Source: Planctomycetales bacterium
GTDB taxonomy: Bacteria; Planctomycetota; Planctomycetia; Planctomycetales; Planctomycetaceae
Assembly: GCA_026400835.1 (NCBI GenBank)
Contig: JAPLOA010000078.1
Location: 1 to 64,000, forward strand
Reading direction: 5' to 3'
Length of the DNA: 64,000 nucleotides
In this document: in pieces, positions 36,995 through 46,151 of the stretch
Layout of the letters: the number at the start of each line of letters is the position of its first letter
How positions within the stretch are numbered: the stretch's first letter is position 1
Translations under genes and position numbers: made by a program
The notes under the pieces: generated by a model
Seen by the model: only the letters and a program-made list of their open reading frames with translations
Database searches by the model: none
Told to the model about the DNA's origin: nothing

Positions 36995-37472
36995 GTTCAA
37001 TGAGGTCCTGTATGTTGAGGCGACGCTGGGACGTCCGCAACATACCCTGTGGAGCCTCATCTGTCAGCGATCACGACAACTTCTGCCATGACCGTTCAGA
37101 TACTCCGGTCCGACTCACACGAAGAGAACTCATTCAGAACCGCTCGGACAACAATGAAATATGAGGAACTGACGTCTTGAAGAACGCCTACGTTCCCATC
37201 ACGCACATCCAGTACGATTCTTGTTCCCTTCGCGGCTTCGCGCCCTCGCGCGAAAAAAACATCTCACGCAAAGACGCCATGACGCAAAGAGACCAAAGGC
37301 AGCCATGCTCCAGCAGAAAAACAATTCAGGGGTATGCAGCCCTGAGCAACACCCACGTTCCCATGACGCACAACCAACGCGATTCTTGTTTCCTGCGCGC
37401 CTTCGCTTGAAAAAAACAACTCCGTGGATGACTCAACGCTGTAATTCTCTTCGGGACACAACTCAACGGAGA
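36995..37472. other. Gap with an imperfect long direct repeat
   Basis: The 478-bp gap has no gene. Two related segments of about 70 bp lie in direct orientation at 37187-37260 and 37352-37418, sharing ACGTTCCCAT and CGATTCTTGTT blocks and ending in AAAAAAAC. Between them is a CGCAAAGACGCCATGACGCA tract. Confidence 0.6.
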
Positions 37473-39224
37473 TCAATTGCCTTTGGCTTTTCCCGGGACT
37501 GCGGCATCAGCCGCCTCGTTTTCGTCAAACCGCTGATAAATCGGAAGATGGCGGTAGTAGACTTCAAGCGTCAACAGACTAAGTGTTGTCTGATACAAAC
37601 GACCTGCCTGCGCACCATGATCGTCTCGAAAATCCCAACTGCCTGCGCCAGGACCAGACTTTACCTGAGTCGACACCAGCTCGTCTCGCATCCTGAGATT
37701 CCACTGGTCCCAGAGATCTCCGCCCCAATGATGAAGAACCTGAGTCGCATAGTAGTTGTAATAAATGCGTCCTGGTTGAGGTCCCACTTTGGAAAGATGT
37801 TCAACGCCAGCCTTTAACGCCGGGTTCTCTCGCTTCCAGCCAAGATATATCCTGCACAGCAGTCCTACAGCCGTCATTGAATCTTTTGGCCCGTCGCCCG
37901 GCATGTACGCATACTGAGCGCCGCCAGCAACCTGTGCCGAGTTCAGAAACACTTTGACATCACGAATTGTGTCACTCTGAACCTTGATGCGGCCGGCTTT
38001 TGCACTTTGCAATGCCATTACCTGCCAGCCAACAACAGACGTGTCGCCCTCCTGCCCGGGTTGATATCTCCAACCGCCATCAACTCGATTCTGAGCCTTC
38101 TCAATAAACTTAATCGCATCTCCTGCCAGTTTTCGAAGCTCTTTATCATCCTTCTCCATGGCGGCCGCTTCGCAAAGACAAATGGTTGCGATTCCCTGAA
38201 CATACATCCCGGAATTTCCCTGGCTGCTCACTCGCAAATCAGCGCCCATCGCTCCTCGGTCAGCATTTTGATGAAGATAAGTCAGACCTTTCAGAACGTT
38301 GTCTTTGAAAGGACCGGCCTTCATATGAGTATGACCCGCGCCGAGAAAACACAGCAACGCCATGGACGTCGCGCCCATATCCGTGGTTGTCAGGTCGCCG
38401 GGCTGGCCTGCACCATCGATTTCTGCAAAGTTCCACGAACCATCAACACGCTGAATCGAAGCCAGCCACTTTAATCCGAGACTGACGGCCTGTTCGCTTT
38501 CCGCATTACCACCGTACAACGAGACCGCAGCACGTCGTCCGGCATCAGATCGACCTCCGAAATGACCCTTCACAAACGGGATGTCGGAGATGTCGACAAA
38601 CTCTTCCAGTGGCAGCGTTAATTCCTTTTGCTCATTCGAATCAACCTGCAGTCGATGTTGCCCCTTATCAAGCTCGGCGAGCATCTGCTGCATCGTGCTG
38701 TTAACATTCAGATCGACAATATCCTTTGGCTGCACAATCTCAGCCAGCTCAACAGGCTGCTCAACCAACTCGTCTTTGAAGTTGTCGATGATTAACTGCA
38801 GCTCGACATTTTCCGAGGTGCCCGGAAGCAACAGCGATGCCATGATCATGAGCACAAGCACATGGACTGCCGTACTGATTCCCGCTGTCTTGATTTCTTC
38901 TCGATGCGACTTCAACCAATGCGGCACAGTCACACGAACAAACAGTTTGCTCGCTTGAAACGTCGCCGCGATTTTCATCGCCCATGTCGGCGGTTTCCGA
39001 CGGCGAGTTCGCTGAGCCGCTCGCTGCTGAACTTCATTGAGGACCGAGTTCCGCCTCTGTATCTTTTTCTGACTCGCCTGAAATGCCTCCAGCAACGACG
39101 GATCAATCTCCTCGTCGGCGGCGACATCAACAGTGGAATCAGGCTGTTCCGGCATCGCGGAGTGCTCAAAAGACGGGATAAGACTTTTCAGATCATCGAA
39201 ATCGGTCTGCGGCCTTCTCCGCAA
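37473..39224 (-). CDS. Membrane-anchored protein with prenyltransferase/squalene-cyclase-like repeats
   Basis: 583 residues. The first 100 are polar, charged and cytosolic (LEAFQASQKKIQRRNSVLNEVQQRAAQRTRRRKPP). One membrane helix (about 114-135, AGISTAVHVLVLMIMASLLLPG) follows, then a linker rich in Glu and Val. Alpha/alpha toroid repeats follow from about residue 245: LGLKWLASIQRVDGSWNF, VLKGLTYLHQNAD, AIKFIEKAQNRVDGGWRYQPGQEGDTSVVGWQVMAL and KVGPQPGRIYYNYYATQVLHHWGGDLWDQWN. The QxxDGxW-type motifs are shared with terpenoid cyclases, but the catalytic DxDD motif is not seen, so a binding role is likelier. It appears monocistronic. Confidence 0.85.
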   Translation of the reverse strand: MRRRPQTDFDDLKSLIPSFEHSAMPEQPDSTVDVAADEEIDPSLLEAFQASQKKIQRRNSVLNEVQQRAAQRTRRRKPPTWAMKIAATFQASKLFVRVTVPHWLKSHREEIKTAGISTAVHVLVLMIMASLLLPGTSENVELQLIIDNFKDELVEQPVELAEIVQPKDIVDLNVNSTMQQMLAELDKGQHRLQVDSNEQKELTLPLEEFVDISDIPFVKGHFGGRSDAGRRAAVSLYGGNAESEQAVSLGLKWLASIQRVDGSWNFAEIDGAGQPGDLTTTDMGATSMALLCFLGAGHTHMKAGPFKDNVLKGLTYLHQNADRGAMGADLRVSSQGNSGMYVQGIATICLCEAAAMEKDDKELRKLAGDAIKFIEKAQNRVDGGWRYQPGQEGDTSVVGWQVMALQSAKAGRIKVQSDTIRDVKVFLNSAQVAGGAQYAYMPGDGPKDSMTAVGLLCRIYLGWKRENPALKAGVEHLSKVGPQPGRIYYNYYATQVLHHWGGDLWDQWNLRMRDELVSTQVKSGPGAGSWDFRDDHGAQAGRLYQTTLSLLTLEVYYRHLPIYQRFDENEAADAAVPGKAKGN

Positions 39225-39505
39225 AACTCAGGAGAAATCCTCCACGATTTCAGGGAAAACACGAACCACATTGACTGATCTTGCCATGATCCGACAAAAC
39301 ACCAGCAAAGAAAGGACCTGCAACGTTACGACTCTAACGCAGGATGGGCAAGAGCGTCCGTAGAGCAAGACGGCACCGCCACAAAAAATGAACGAATTGC
39401 CGACTGACACAATAGAGAATAAATCGCTGGAACAAAAAAAGTGCAATAAAACTCGCACGTCTACGGCCGGAGCCGACATGCCCCTGTCGCGGAGACAATA
39501 AGGTT

Positions 39506-40786
39506 TTAAGGCTTTTCAATCATCTGCAGAGCATTCTCCATCAGGATCTCGCCCGTCATTTCACCCAGACTCGTTCGCGAGACGTAGGAATATCGCTCGA
39601 AACTCTCGTAATCGACCTTGGTCAGGATGTATCCAAACGCGTCGTTGGTCAGACCAAACAGGAAATTGTGTTCCCCCTTCATTTTCCGCTTCAAATAGAA
39701 ACCGATATTCGGCAGCGCTTCTCCCGGTATTGTCAGTACCTGCGCTTTCCCGATCGTCAGCAGATTGACCTGAACTGAAATCCGGAAGTCATCTGTATGT
39801 GGATACTTCAACGGTGACGCGGCGACAATGGCCCGCATCATCGCCGACTCTACGGGGAACTCGATACGCCTTGCGAGGTTGGCAACCATCGGCTCTTTCT
39901 GAACATCTGCTTTACCAATGATCCGCTCCACCTCGTCAGCCATCAAGTGACCAATTCGCAGACATTCGGTCCATGATCGCTGATCCGGCCAGACTGCATT
40001 GCGAATATCGCCCGGCTGAGAAAGATCCCGATTGTCAGCCGTGACCATTCCTCCCTGCGCGCTGTTCATGAAGACTGCAACACCGCCAAGCTTCTGTTCG
40101 ATCTGATCGTACATCGGCCCAATACAGTCCGGGCTAATAATCCCGACATCACTGCCCAGAACTTCCGGATGGATCGCATAATTCACCAGCGTCCCAATCA
40201 CCTTGCCATCCGCGCCAACTGTCTGCATCACTCCCATGCGTCGATCGTATAACTGCGGAGCGTAATAGTTGTAAGCAATCCCTTCAGCCGCCTTGTCGAC
40301 TGCTGTCTTCAAGATGGCCGGCTGAAGTTTCTCGATCGCCTCATTCACAGCCTCCGCCGCTTTCTCGCAGACACTTTGCATGAAGTTCAGATCCCCGGTG
40401 AACTTCCCGGAAGGTAAAGGAAACCCATAACAGTCCGGCGCGCTATGAGTATGTGTCGCACCGATCAGAATATTCTCGGCAGGAAGGCGAGGCACCAGTT
40501 TGCGAACACGATCCCCAAGGACCGACGGGAATCCGAGCACATCAATTCCGACAACAGCAATCGTCGTTGTCCCATCACTGAAGACCATCGCGCGGGCCGT
40601 CAGCTCACCCCGCTTCTCAGTCGTGGCCTGCGGCTCGCCAACACCTCCCGAGACCGGCAGCAGCGGATCCGGCGTGATGATTCGCATCGCTGCTCCGGAG
40701 CGAAATTCGCCGCATTCGGCGGTGGATCCAAACAGGATCGGCAACAGTACAGTCACGATAAAAGTACAAAGAATCCTGAGTCGCAT
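39506..40786 (-). CDS. Secreted ceramidase-like (neutral/alkaline non-lysosomal type) hydrolase
   Basis: 426 residues with a Sec signal (LRILCTFIVTVLLPILFGSTAE). The segment MRIITPDPLLPVSGGVG and the zinc-binding GATHTHSAPDCYG (about 113-125) are the neutral-ceramidase N-terminal signature. A second His region LVNYAIHPEVLGSDVGIISPDC, MNSAQGGMVTADNR and the C-terminal FGLTNDAFGYILTKVDY continue the resemblance. It is much shorter than classical neutral ceramidases (about 650 or more), lacking their C-terminal immunoglobulin-like domain, as is usual in planctomycetes. The natural substrate is unknown. The 23-bp palindrome copy lies just upstream, near the promoter. Confidence 0.85.
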   Translation of the reverse strand: MRLRILCTFIVTVLLPILFGSTAECGEFRSGAAMRIITPDPLLPVSGGVGEPQATTEKRGELTARAMVFSDGTTTIAVVGIDVLGFPSVLGDRVRKLVPRLPAENILIGATHTHSAPDCYGFPLPSGKFTGDLNFMQSVCEKAAEAVNEAIEKLQPAILKTAVDKAAEGIAYNYYAPQLYDRRMGVMQTVGADGKVIGTLVNYAIHPEVLGSDVGIISPDCIGPMYDQIEQKLGGVAVFMNSAQGGMVTADNRDLSQPGDIRNAVWPDQRSWTECLRIGHLMADEVERIIGKADVQKEPMVANLARRIEFPVESAMMRAIVAASPLKYPHTDDFRISVQVNLLTIGKAQVLTIPGEALPNIGFYLKRKMKGEHNFLFGLTNDAFGYILTKVDYESFERYSYVSRTSLGEMTGEILMENALQMIEKP

Positions 40787-40811
40787 CGAATCACCTTTAC
40801 TTTGTGAAGAC

Positions 40812-40882
40812 TTCGTTTAGAGGTAAACCGCAGGCGACTGTGTTCATATGCGCCGACGCCTCCGGCTTACCGTTAAACGAAA
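40812..40882. repeat. Palindrome family A, diverged copy
   Basis: The arm starting TTCGTTTAGAGGTAAACCGC (40812-40836) pairs with the arm ending CTTACCGTTAAACGAA (to 40882), with four or so mismatches. Both arms match the 23-bp arms at 5496-5561. Confidence 0.75.
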
Positions 40883-40918
40883 CAATCCTGAGCCCTGACT
40901 ATTTCCATCAACCAACTG

Positions 40919-42514
40919 TTATCGATCCTGCTCCAAAACACACATCGCCGCATTGCGTCCCGGGATTCCACTCACTGCGCCGCCGCGAATTGCAGAAGAG
41001 CCAGCTCGAAAAATCCTCGGATGATGAGTTTCGACACCCCATTTTCCAACCTGCTCAGGATCATCGGTAAAGAACCACGACAGAGCATTGTGAAAGATGT
41101 TACCAAGATCCAGATCAACGTCTCGTTCAAGATCCTGCGGTGTTTTCATTTCAATGCATAGTTTGCCATCTTTATCCCGAGCCAGACAGTCTTCAAACGG
41201 CTCTGCACAAATGCGATTCAGGCCCGCCAGATAAAGCTGCTTCACTTGTTCCCGTCGGGTGTCGTGATCATGAGCGAACAGGCGATAGGGCATATCGAGG
41301 CCAAACAAGGTGAGCGTGTGATATCCCTGTTGACGTAATTCCGGCGATAGAATCGAGTCGTCCGTTAACGTGTGACAGTACATCTCACCGGGCGCGGGAT
41401 CCGGAAGTTCTGCTGCCGATGCTGTTCGATGCGACTCACGCATCTGCTGGTAGCCTTCATCGATATGAAACGATCCCGCGAAGGCTTCTTCTGAGGTCAC
41501 ACCGGCCGCTTTCACTTTCGGCAGTCGACGCAGCAGCATGTTCATCTTGATCACGGAGCCTTCGTCTGCAGCGGACGGATTCCATGACTCCCCCAGCAGT
41601 TTTGCAAAGGTTTTGGGACCGGCATTAACCAGCACAACGTCCGCATCCACATGCCGCATTTTGTCGTCCTGCAAGTAATCGACTGTATGTCGACTCGCAC
41701 CCAATGCAATTCGTTGAGCAGGTGCTGATGTCGCAATCCGGACGCCTCGTGCAATGCAACGAGCAACCAGTGCGCCCACCAGTGACTTCATGCCTCCGAC
41801 GGGAACTCGCCACTCCCCGGTCTCATTGCCAATCACGTGATACAGAAAGCAGCGATTCTGCAGCAGTGATTCATCATGCGGATCAGTAAACACCCCAATC
41901 TTGCCGTCGGTCATCAGCAATCCGCGCAGCACGTCGTGCTCGGCGTATCGTTCGATCACTTCACCGAGCGGTCGCTCCACAAATGATCGCCAGGCTTCTT
42001 GTTGCTCAGCAGTGATCAGACTCTGTTCAAATTCACGGCGAGATTTCAGTGGCTGCAGCATCGTTGGCCAGGCGATTTTGGCCATCGTGGTTTCGAGTGA
42101 CAATAACTGCTGATAGTTACTCCACGCCTGCTCACTGCCGGTCAGCTCAAACATCGACGAACGAGAACGCTGCTCGTCAACATTGGAAAGGACCAGTCCG
42201 CGCGCAATCCCGTGCTGATCTGTGTACGGCGTAAAGGAGGCCGTTCGTCGTCGACGAGTCTCGAACGACAAATCCAGTTCTCGAAGAATCTGTTCGGGCA
42301 ACAGTGAAATCAGATACGCATATCGTGACAACTGTGCGTCATAATCCGGAAAGACCCGATGAGACGTGGTGGCACCGCCTGGATAGTCATTGCGTTCCAG
42401 GACCAGCACCGACTTTCCAGCACCGGCAAGATAAGCGGCCGCTACCAAACCGTTGTGCCCGCTGCCGATAATCACGACATCGTAGTGCGTTTTAAGTGCT
42501 TGCCGGTTGCTCAC
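40919..42514 (-). CDS. PYROXD2/CrtI-like FAD-dependent oxidoreductase
   Basis: 531 residues from the GTG at 42514, preceded by AGGA seven bases upstream; an ATG at 42610 would add a 32-residue tail with no homology. The dinucleotide-binding motif is VVIIGSGHNGLVAAAYLAGAGKSVLVLERNDYPGGATTS, very like human PYROXD2 and the carotenoid desaturase group. SRYAYLISLLPEQILRELDL and the late HHPRIFRAGSSAIRGGAVSGIPGRNAAMCVLEQD (FAD-contact end) agree with this. The substrate is unknown. It precedes, on the same strand, a methyltransferase and a glycosyltransferase gene, which may indicate a lipid or pigment pathway. Confidence 0.88.
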   Translation of the reverse strand: MSNRQALKTHYDVVIIGSGHNGLVAAAYLAGAGKSVLVLERNDYPGGATTSHRVFPDYDAQLSRYAYLISLLPEQILRELDLSFETRRRRTASFTPYTDQHGIARGLVLSNVDEQRSRSSMFELTGSEQAWSNYQQLLSLETTMAKIAWPTMLQPLKSRREFEQSLITAEQQEAWRSFVERPLGEVIERYAEHDVLRGLLMTDGKIGVFTDPHDESLLQNRCFLYHVIGNETGEWRVPVGGMKSLVGALVARCIARGVRIATSAPAQRIALGASRHTVDYLQDDKMRHVDADVVLVNAGPKTFAKLLGESWNPSAADEGSVIKMNMLLRRLPKVKAAGVTSEEAFAGSFHIDEGYQQMRESHRTASAAELPDPAPGEMYCHTLTDDSILSPELRQQGYHTLTLFGLDMPYRLFAHDHDTRREQVKQLYLAGLNRICAEPFEDCLARDKDGKLCIEMKTPQDLERDVDLDLGNIFHNALSWFFTDDPEQVGKWGVETHHPRIFRAGSSAIRGGAVSGIPGRNAAMCVLEQDR

Positions 42515-42673
42515 GAGCGAGTCCTGATTTCTAACGATGACAACATGTCTTTTCGAGAGCTGAGCAGCTTGTCGTGTCGGCTTCAGCCAGCATTTGATTG
42601 AAGCGTTCATCTAACATGCCGAGTGAATTCGGCACCATGTCCGCAATCAACAACCTGTCAGTCACTCGCGATC

Positions 42674-43435
42674 TTACTGATCAGCACTCCGCACCAATTC
42701 AATATACATAAAGCTTCCCGATCCCGGAAACCAGTTGGCCAGCAAACGATCACAAATGCTGGCTGGTTTCCAGAGCCATGCCGGAAGCAGCGTCCACGAT
42801 TTCAGGCCACCGCTTAGCCAGTATCGCAATGGCGTGTGAGGTCGCAAGGACTCGACGTGAAGCCCGGGGAATCTTCGTTGGAACAATTCGCGATCACGCA
42901 TAAACACGATCCACGCCAATGCTCCGTTAGCTCCGGACAACGGTCCGCTTGATGGAAAGCTCCAGGTGGTTGCATCCGGCTGGTAAGGCTCATGATGAGC
43001 ATACTTCAGAATCCAATGACTGAACCAACCCGGATGTTGATCGACAATCAAAACACGTCCTCCGGGCTTAAGACATCGCTGGCATTCTGCCAAAAATCTT
43101 TCCACATCGGGAATGTGGTGAAAGACGTTCAGCATTCCAAGAAACCGAACGGAGTGATCCCCGAACGGCATCTCACAGGCGTCAAACACAAGATCCACTG
43201 TCTCGTACGGAAGCACGTCGGCAGTCATCAGTTCCGGGATGACTTCCTGAGCAAACCCACCTCCCGATCCCAGTTCCATAGCCAGGCCATCGTGCGGACA
43301 CCGCGACAGCACCGAAATGTAATGCTGATAGATTTCACGATACCAAAGATTAAGTCCCTTCTTCTGACGGATAATCCTCGCCAGCTCCGGGCCGCGACTG
43401 GGATCATCCAGACCATGATCGTCAAGACCACTCAT
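42674..43435 (-). CDS. Class I SAM-dependent methyltransferase
   Basis: 253 residues. The SAM-binding motif is MELGSGGGFAQEVIPEL (about 52-68), and motif II/III lies in DACEMPFGDHSVRFLGMLNVFHHIPD (about 86-111), followed by LKPGGRVLIVDQHPGW. The C-terminus (about 185-245) is rich in Trp and Leu (LSGGLKSWTLLPAWLWKPASICDRLLANWFPG), typical of a surface or membrane-facing substrate region. Its ATG overlaps the stop of the glycosyltransferase gene (TAATG), so the two are translationally coupled. It probably methylates a sugar or lipid made by that enzyme. Confidence 0.9.
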   Translation of the reverse strand: MSGLDDHGLDDPSRGPELARIIRQKKGLNLWYREIYQHYISVLSRCPHDGLAMELGSGGGFAQEVIPELMTADVLPYETVDLVFDACEMPFGDHSVRFLGMLNVFHHIPDVERFLAECQRCLKPGGRVLIVDQHPGWFSHWILKYAHHEPYQPDATTWSFPSSGPLSGANGALAWIVFMRDRELFQRRFPGLHVESLRPHTPLRYWLSGGLKSWTLLPAWLWKPASICDRLLANWFPGSGSFMYIELVRSADQ

Positions 43436-44802
43436 TACCCGCGTCCCAAACGGAGTCGGCAGAATCCATAGACCGTCATCTTCAGCAACAGCCAGCCATC
43501 CCGAAAGCGGGAGATGTTTGTCGTGCCATAGGTTCGCTCACGATATCGAATCGGCAAATCCACGATTCCTAACGCCAGCTCAGATGCGGCAAAGAGAAGT
43601 TCAAAATCTCCGAACGGATCAAACTCCCCAAAGATTGCTCGCCATTGAACAAGACGTTCGTAGTCTCGTCGAGCCAGCAATTTGGTCCCGCAAAGGCTAT
43701 CTCCGACACGAATTCCCAGCACGTAACTGAGTGCTTTGGCAAAGAACTTGTTGCCCAGTAAATTCAGATGCCGCATCGCCGCATCTTCCATGGGATACAC
43801 CAGCCGATTCCCGTTGATAAAGGCGCCGTGACCCTGCCGCCACGCATCATAAAACCGCGGCAGCAACTCTGGAGGCATCGTCAGATCCGCGTCCAGAATC
43901 GTCAGCAAATCGCCGGTCGCTTTCGCAAAGCCAACACGCACCGCATCGTTCTTTCCTCGTCCCAACTGCTGATACGACGAGAGTTTCCAGCGGTGTCCAT
44001 ATACTTTGACGAGTCGTTGAATCTCTTCCCATGTGCCATCCGTCGAGTTCCCTTCGACAAAAATGATTTCCACATTCGATGTGGCAAACGTCGGCATTCT
44101 TTGCAACGCGGCTTCCAGATTGCCTCGTTCATTTCGAGCCGGAATGACGATCGACAGCGATGGTGCTGTCTGCGGCAATTGCACAGCTCTGACAACGACC
44201 AGCCATGCCATCGCAAATCGATTGATCAATGGAATGGCAGGCAGCACAGAATTCAGAATCCAACTGATCAACGGGATCCAGAATGGTATGAAGATCGCCG
44301 GACGAACTCGTACCGCTTCCAAACCGGAAAGCTTCAGCATCGAGTTCAGTTCTGTTTCCGTAACGAACGTCGACGGCAGAACACCTTTGCGAATGCCCAG
44401 CCAGTTTGCCAGACGGAAAAGTGCATGGGCATACGGAGTGTACAAGACGGCAAAAAGGCGACTGCCTCCGGACATTTTCGCTCGAACCTGCTGCAACATC
44501 TCCTGAATATCGCTGGAGGCATTGAAATTTCCATTCAGCAGCAAGCCGGTGCGATCAGCTGCTTCCGCTGGCAACTCCAGTTCGTCGATCGTCCTGGCAA
44601 CCGACTTGTCATGGCAGTCTACAGACTCCAGCAAGAGTCCGTCTTCATGCTCCAGCGGAGCAACCTGAATCAGCCGATCGCAAAATCTGGCCGTCGCGGA
44701 TATTTCAGCCCCCAGCAGACGATAGACGTAGCGTCGCATTGACGATCGTTGAGTTACCGGCTCATCGGAACCTGGCGGATGAAACAGATTCTGGTCTGAC
44801 AA
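43435..44802 (-). CDS. Family 2 glycosyltransferase with a degenerate methyltransferase-like N-terminus
   Basis: 455 residues. Residues 1-200 resemble the second half of a class I methyltransferase (LLLNGNFNASSDIQEMLQQV, then GGSRLFAVLYTPYAHALFRLANWLG) but lack the glycine-rich SAM-binding motif, so methylation by this domain is doubtful. The GT2 domain begins at LSIVIPARNERGNLEAALQRMP (about 217), with IIFVEGNSTDGTWEEI, the DXD-type LLTILDADLTMPPELLPRFYDAW, and the GRGKNDAVR, LGIRVGDSLCGTK and FGDFELLF blocks seen in dolichyl- or undecaprenyl-phosphate mannosyl/glucosyltransferases. There is no C-terminal membrane domain. It is the first gene of the TAATG-coupled pair. Confidence 0.88.
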   Translation of the reverse strand: MSDQNLFHPPGSDEPVTQRSSMRRYVYRLLGAEISATARFCDRLIQVAPLEHEDGLLLESVDCHDKSVARTIDELELPAEAADRTGLLLNGNFNASSDIQEMLQQVRAKMSGGSRLFAVLYTPYAHALFRLANWLGIRKGVLPSTFVTETELNSMLKLSGLEAVRVRPAIFIPFWIPLISWILNSVLPAIPLINRFAMAWLVVVRAVQLPQTAPSLSIVIPARNERGNLEAALQRMPTFATSNVEIIFVEGNSTDGTWEEIQRLVKVYGHRWKLSSYQQLGRGKNDAVRVGFAKATGDLLTILDADLTMPPELLPRFYDAWRQGHGAFINGNRLVYPMEDAAMRHLNLLGNKFFAKALSYVLGIRVGDSLCGTKLLARRDYERLVQWRAIFGEFDPFGDFELLFAASELALGIVDLPIRYRERTYGTTNISRFRDGWLLLKMTVYGFCRLRLGRG

Positions 44803-44889
44803 TCGATCGCCCCTCTTGCCGGCTGCTCAATTCTTTTCTTCGGTCAGCAGGGTCAAAACGCGTTGTCGCTTCATTGGACTTCTGATCTG

Positions 44890-46053
44890 TCAAAGCGTCA
44901 GGCCGATCCGGTGCTGACTGAGTTGTTCGCTGCCAGTGCTGTTAATCAAATAATTGTGTTCGAAACGCATTCCGCCCTGACCTTCAATGTAGCAGCCAGG
45001 CTCCAGCGTGATCACGTCTCCTTCAATAAGAACATCGTCGCTTTCCGAAACCAGTACCGGTGGTTCCGGATGTTCCAGCCCCAAACCATGTCCTGCATGA
45101 TGAGCCAGCGGCCCAAAACCTCGAGATTCCAGCACTGCAGACGCAGCTTTCCAGATTTCTCGGCCCGCGGCCCCTGGCTTTAGAATGGCCGCGGCCGCAC
45201 TCAAAGCATCCCGACAGGCTTCGAACTGTGCGACAATCTTGTCGGACGGAGCTCCCACAGAAATCGTATTTGTGAAGTCGCTGCGGTAGCCGTGGATGAT
45301 AACGCTGTAGTCCAGAATAAAGAGATCTCCGTTCTGCAGGCGATAGTGAGTTGGCTGCCCGCCGGCTTTATGCAGAGTCGCGTTGGTGGCTCGAAAATCC
45401 CCGTACACAACACATGGAACACCGGCCGCTTCCTGTGCGGCACGCTGTACCTCAAGATAAATTTCGAACTCAGAAATCCCCGGACGAATGACATCAAACG
45501 CTCGATGATGCCCCGCTTCACCAGCTCGCATGCAGGTCTTCAGCAACTCCACTTCGTCAGCATGCTTTGAACGACGCAATGACCGAATGATTGTTCCCAG
45601 AGTCGTCGGTGTCTCCGAGTCATCTTCTGCAAACTGCCACGCAGCATTCTCGGAGACCATCGCAGCCGTCATTTCGGACAGACCTTCGGGTTCGATCAGT
45701 CCTGTCTCGCCACCCCAGATCTTTTCCACTTCGCTGAGTGACAAACAGAGAGCATCGTCACGATTGGTGACAGACTTTTTATGCGTGTACCAGGCTGTGA
45801 TGACTTCCTGATCAACGAAGTACGGAACAATCGCCGATCGTTTGCCAAAGTTGTCAGCCAGCAGGATGGCTTTGCCATCGCGAGTCATCAATACCAGAGC
45901 CTTCTGGTCAGCCGAAAACGAAATCGGATTGATGCGGAAATTGGTGAAGTACTGCACATGCCGCTGATCACCAATCAGCACCCACGAGATCTCTTCCGGC
46001 AGCCGCTCCCAAAGTCTCGTCCGACGTTCTCGACAACCCTCATTCGTCAACAT
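44890..46053 (-). CDS. M24 family metallopeptidase (Xaa-Pro aminopeptidase/prolidase-like)
   Basis: 387 residues from the ATG at 46053 (MLTNEGCRERR); an upstream ATG at 46077 is also possible. The creatinase-like N-terminal domain (about 1-155) is followed by the pita-bread catalytic domain. The five metal ligands are visible: Asp in LFILDYSVIIHGYRSDFTNTIS (two), His in HHAGHGLGLEHPE, Glu in ITLEPGCYIEGQGGMRFEHNYLI (two). RAGEAGHHRAFDVIRPGISE is also typical. Cytosolic. Release of N-terminal Xaa-Pro residues or dipeptides is predicted, but the exact substrate is open. It lies between the glycosyltransferase and zinc-ribbon genes, all on the minus strand. Confidence 0.9.
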   Translation of the reverse strand: MLTNEGCRERRTRLWERLPEEISWVLIGDQRHVQYFTNFRINPISFSADQKALVLMTRDGKAILLADNFGKRSAIVPYFVDQEVITAWYTHKKSVTNRDDALCLSLSEVEKIWGGETGLIEPEGLSEMTAAMVSENAAWQFAEDDSETPTTLGTIIRSLRRSKHADEVELLKTCMRAGEAGHHRAFDVIRPGISEFEIYLEVQRAAQEAAGVPCVVYGDFRATNATLHKAGGQPTHYRLQNGDLFILDYSVIIHGYRSDFTNTISVGAPSDKIVAQFEACRDALSAAAAILKPGAAGREIWKAASAVLESRGFGPLAHHAGHGLGLEHPEPPVLVSESDDVLIEGDVITLEPGCYIEGQGGMRFEHNYLINSTGSEQLSQHRIGLTL

Positions 46054-46151
46054 AGTCCGTACCAATCTCATTCCCAAAAGGCGAGCGGCAGGGCATCAGC
46101 CCTCCGATTCCAAGCGCCAACTACTGCACTGCAAATCTGCACAACTGAATT

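Noticed and set aside
36101-37003. Plus-strand frame of 300 codons within the symporter gene
   Set aside because: It is the antisense shadow of the symporter, with composition rich in Arg, His and Ser and no family motifs.
43768-44742. Plus-strand frame of 324 codons opposite the glycosyltransferase gene
   Set aside because: It overlaps the entire GT2 gene in antisense and has no domains; the minus-strand protein is clearly real.
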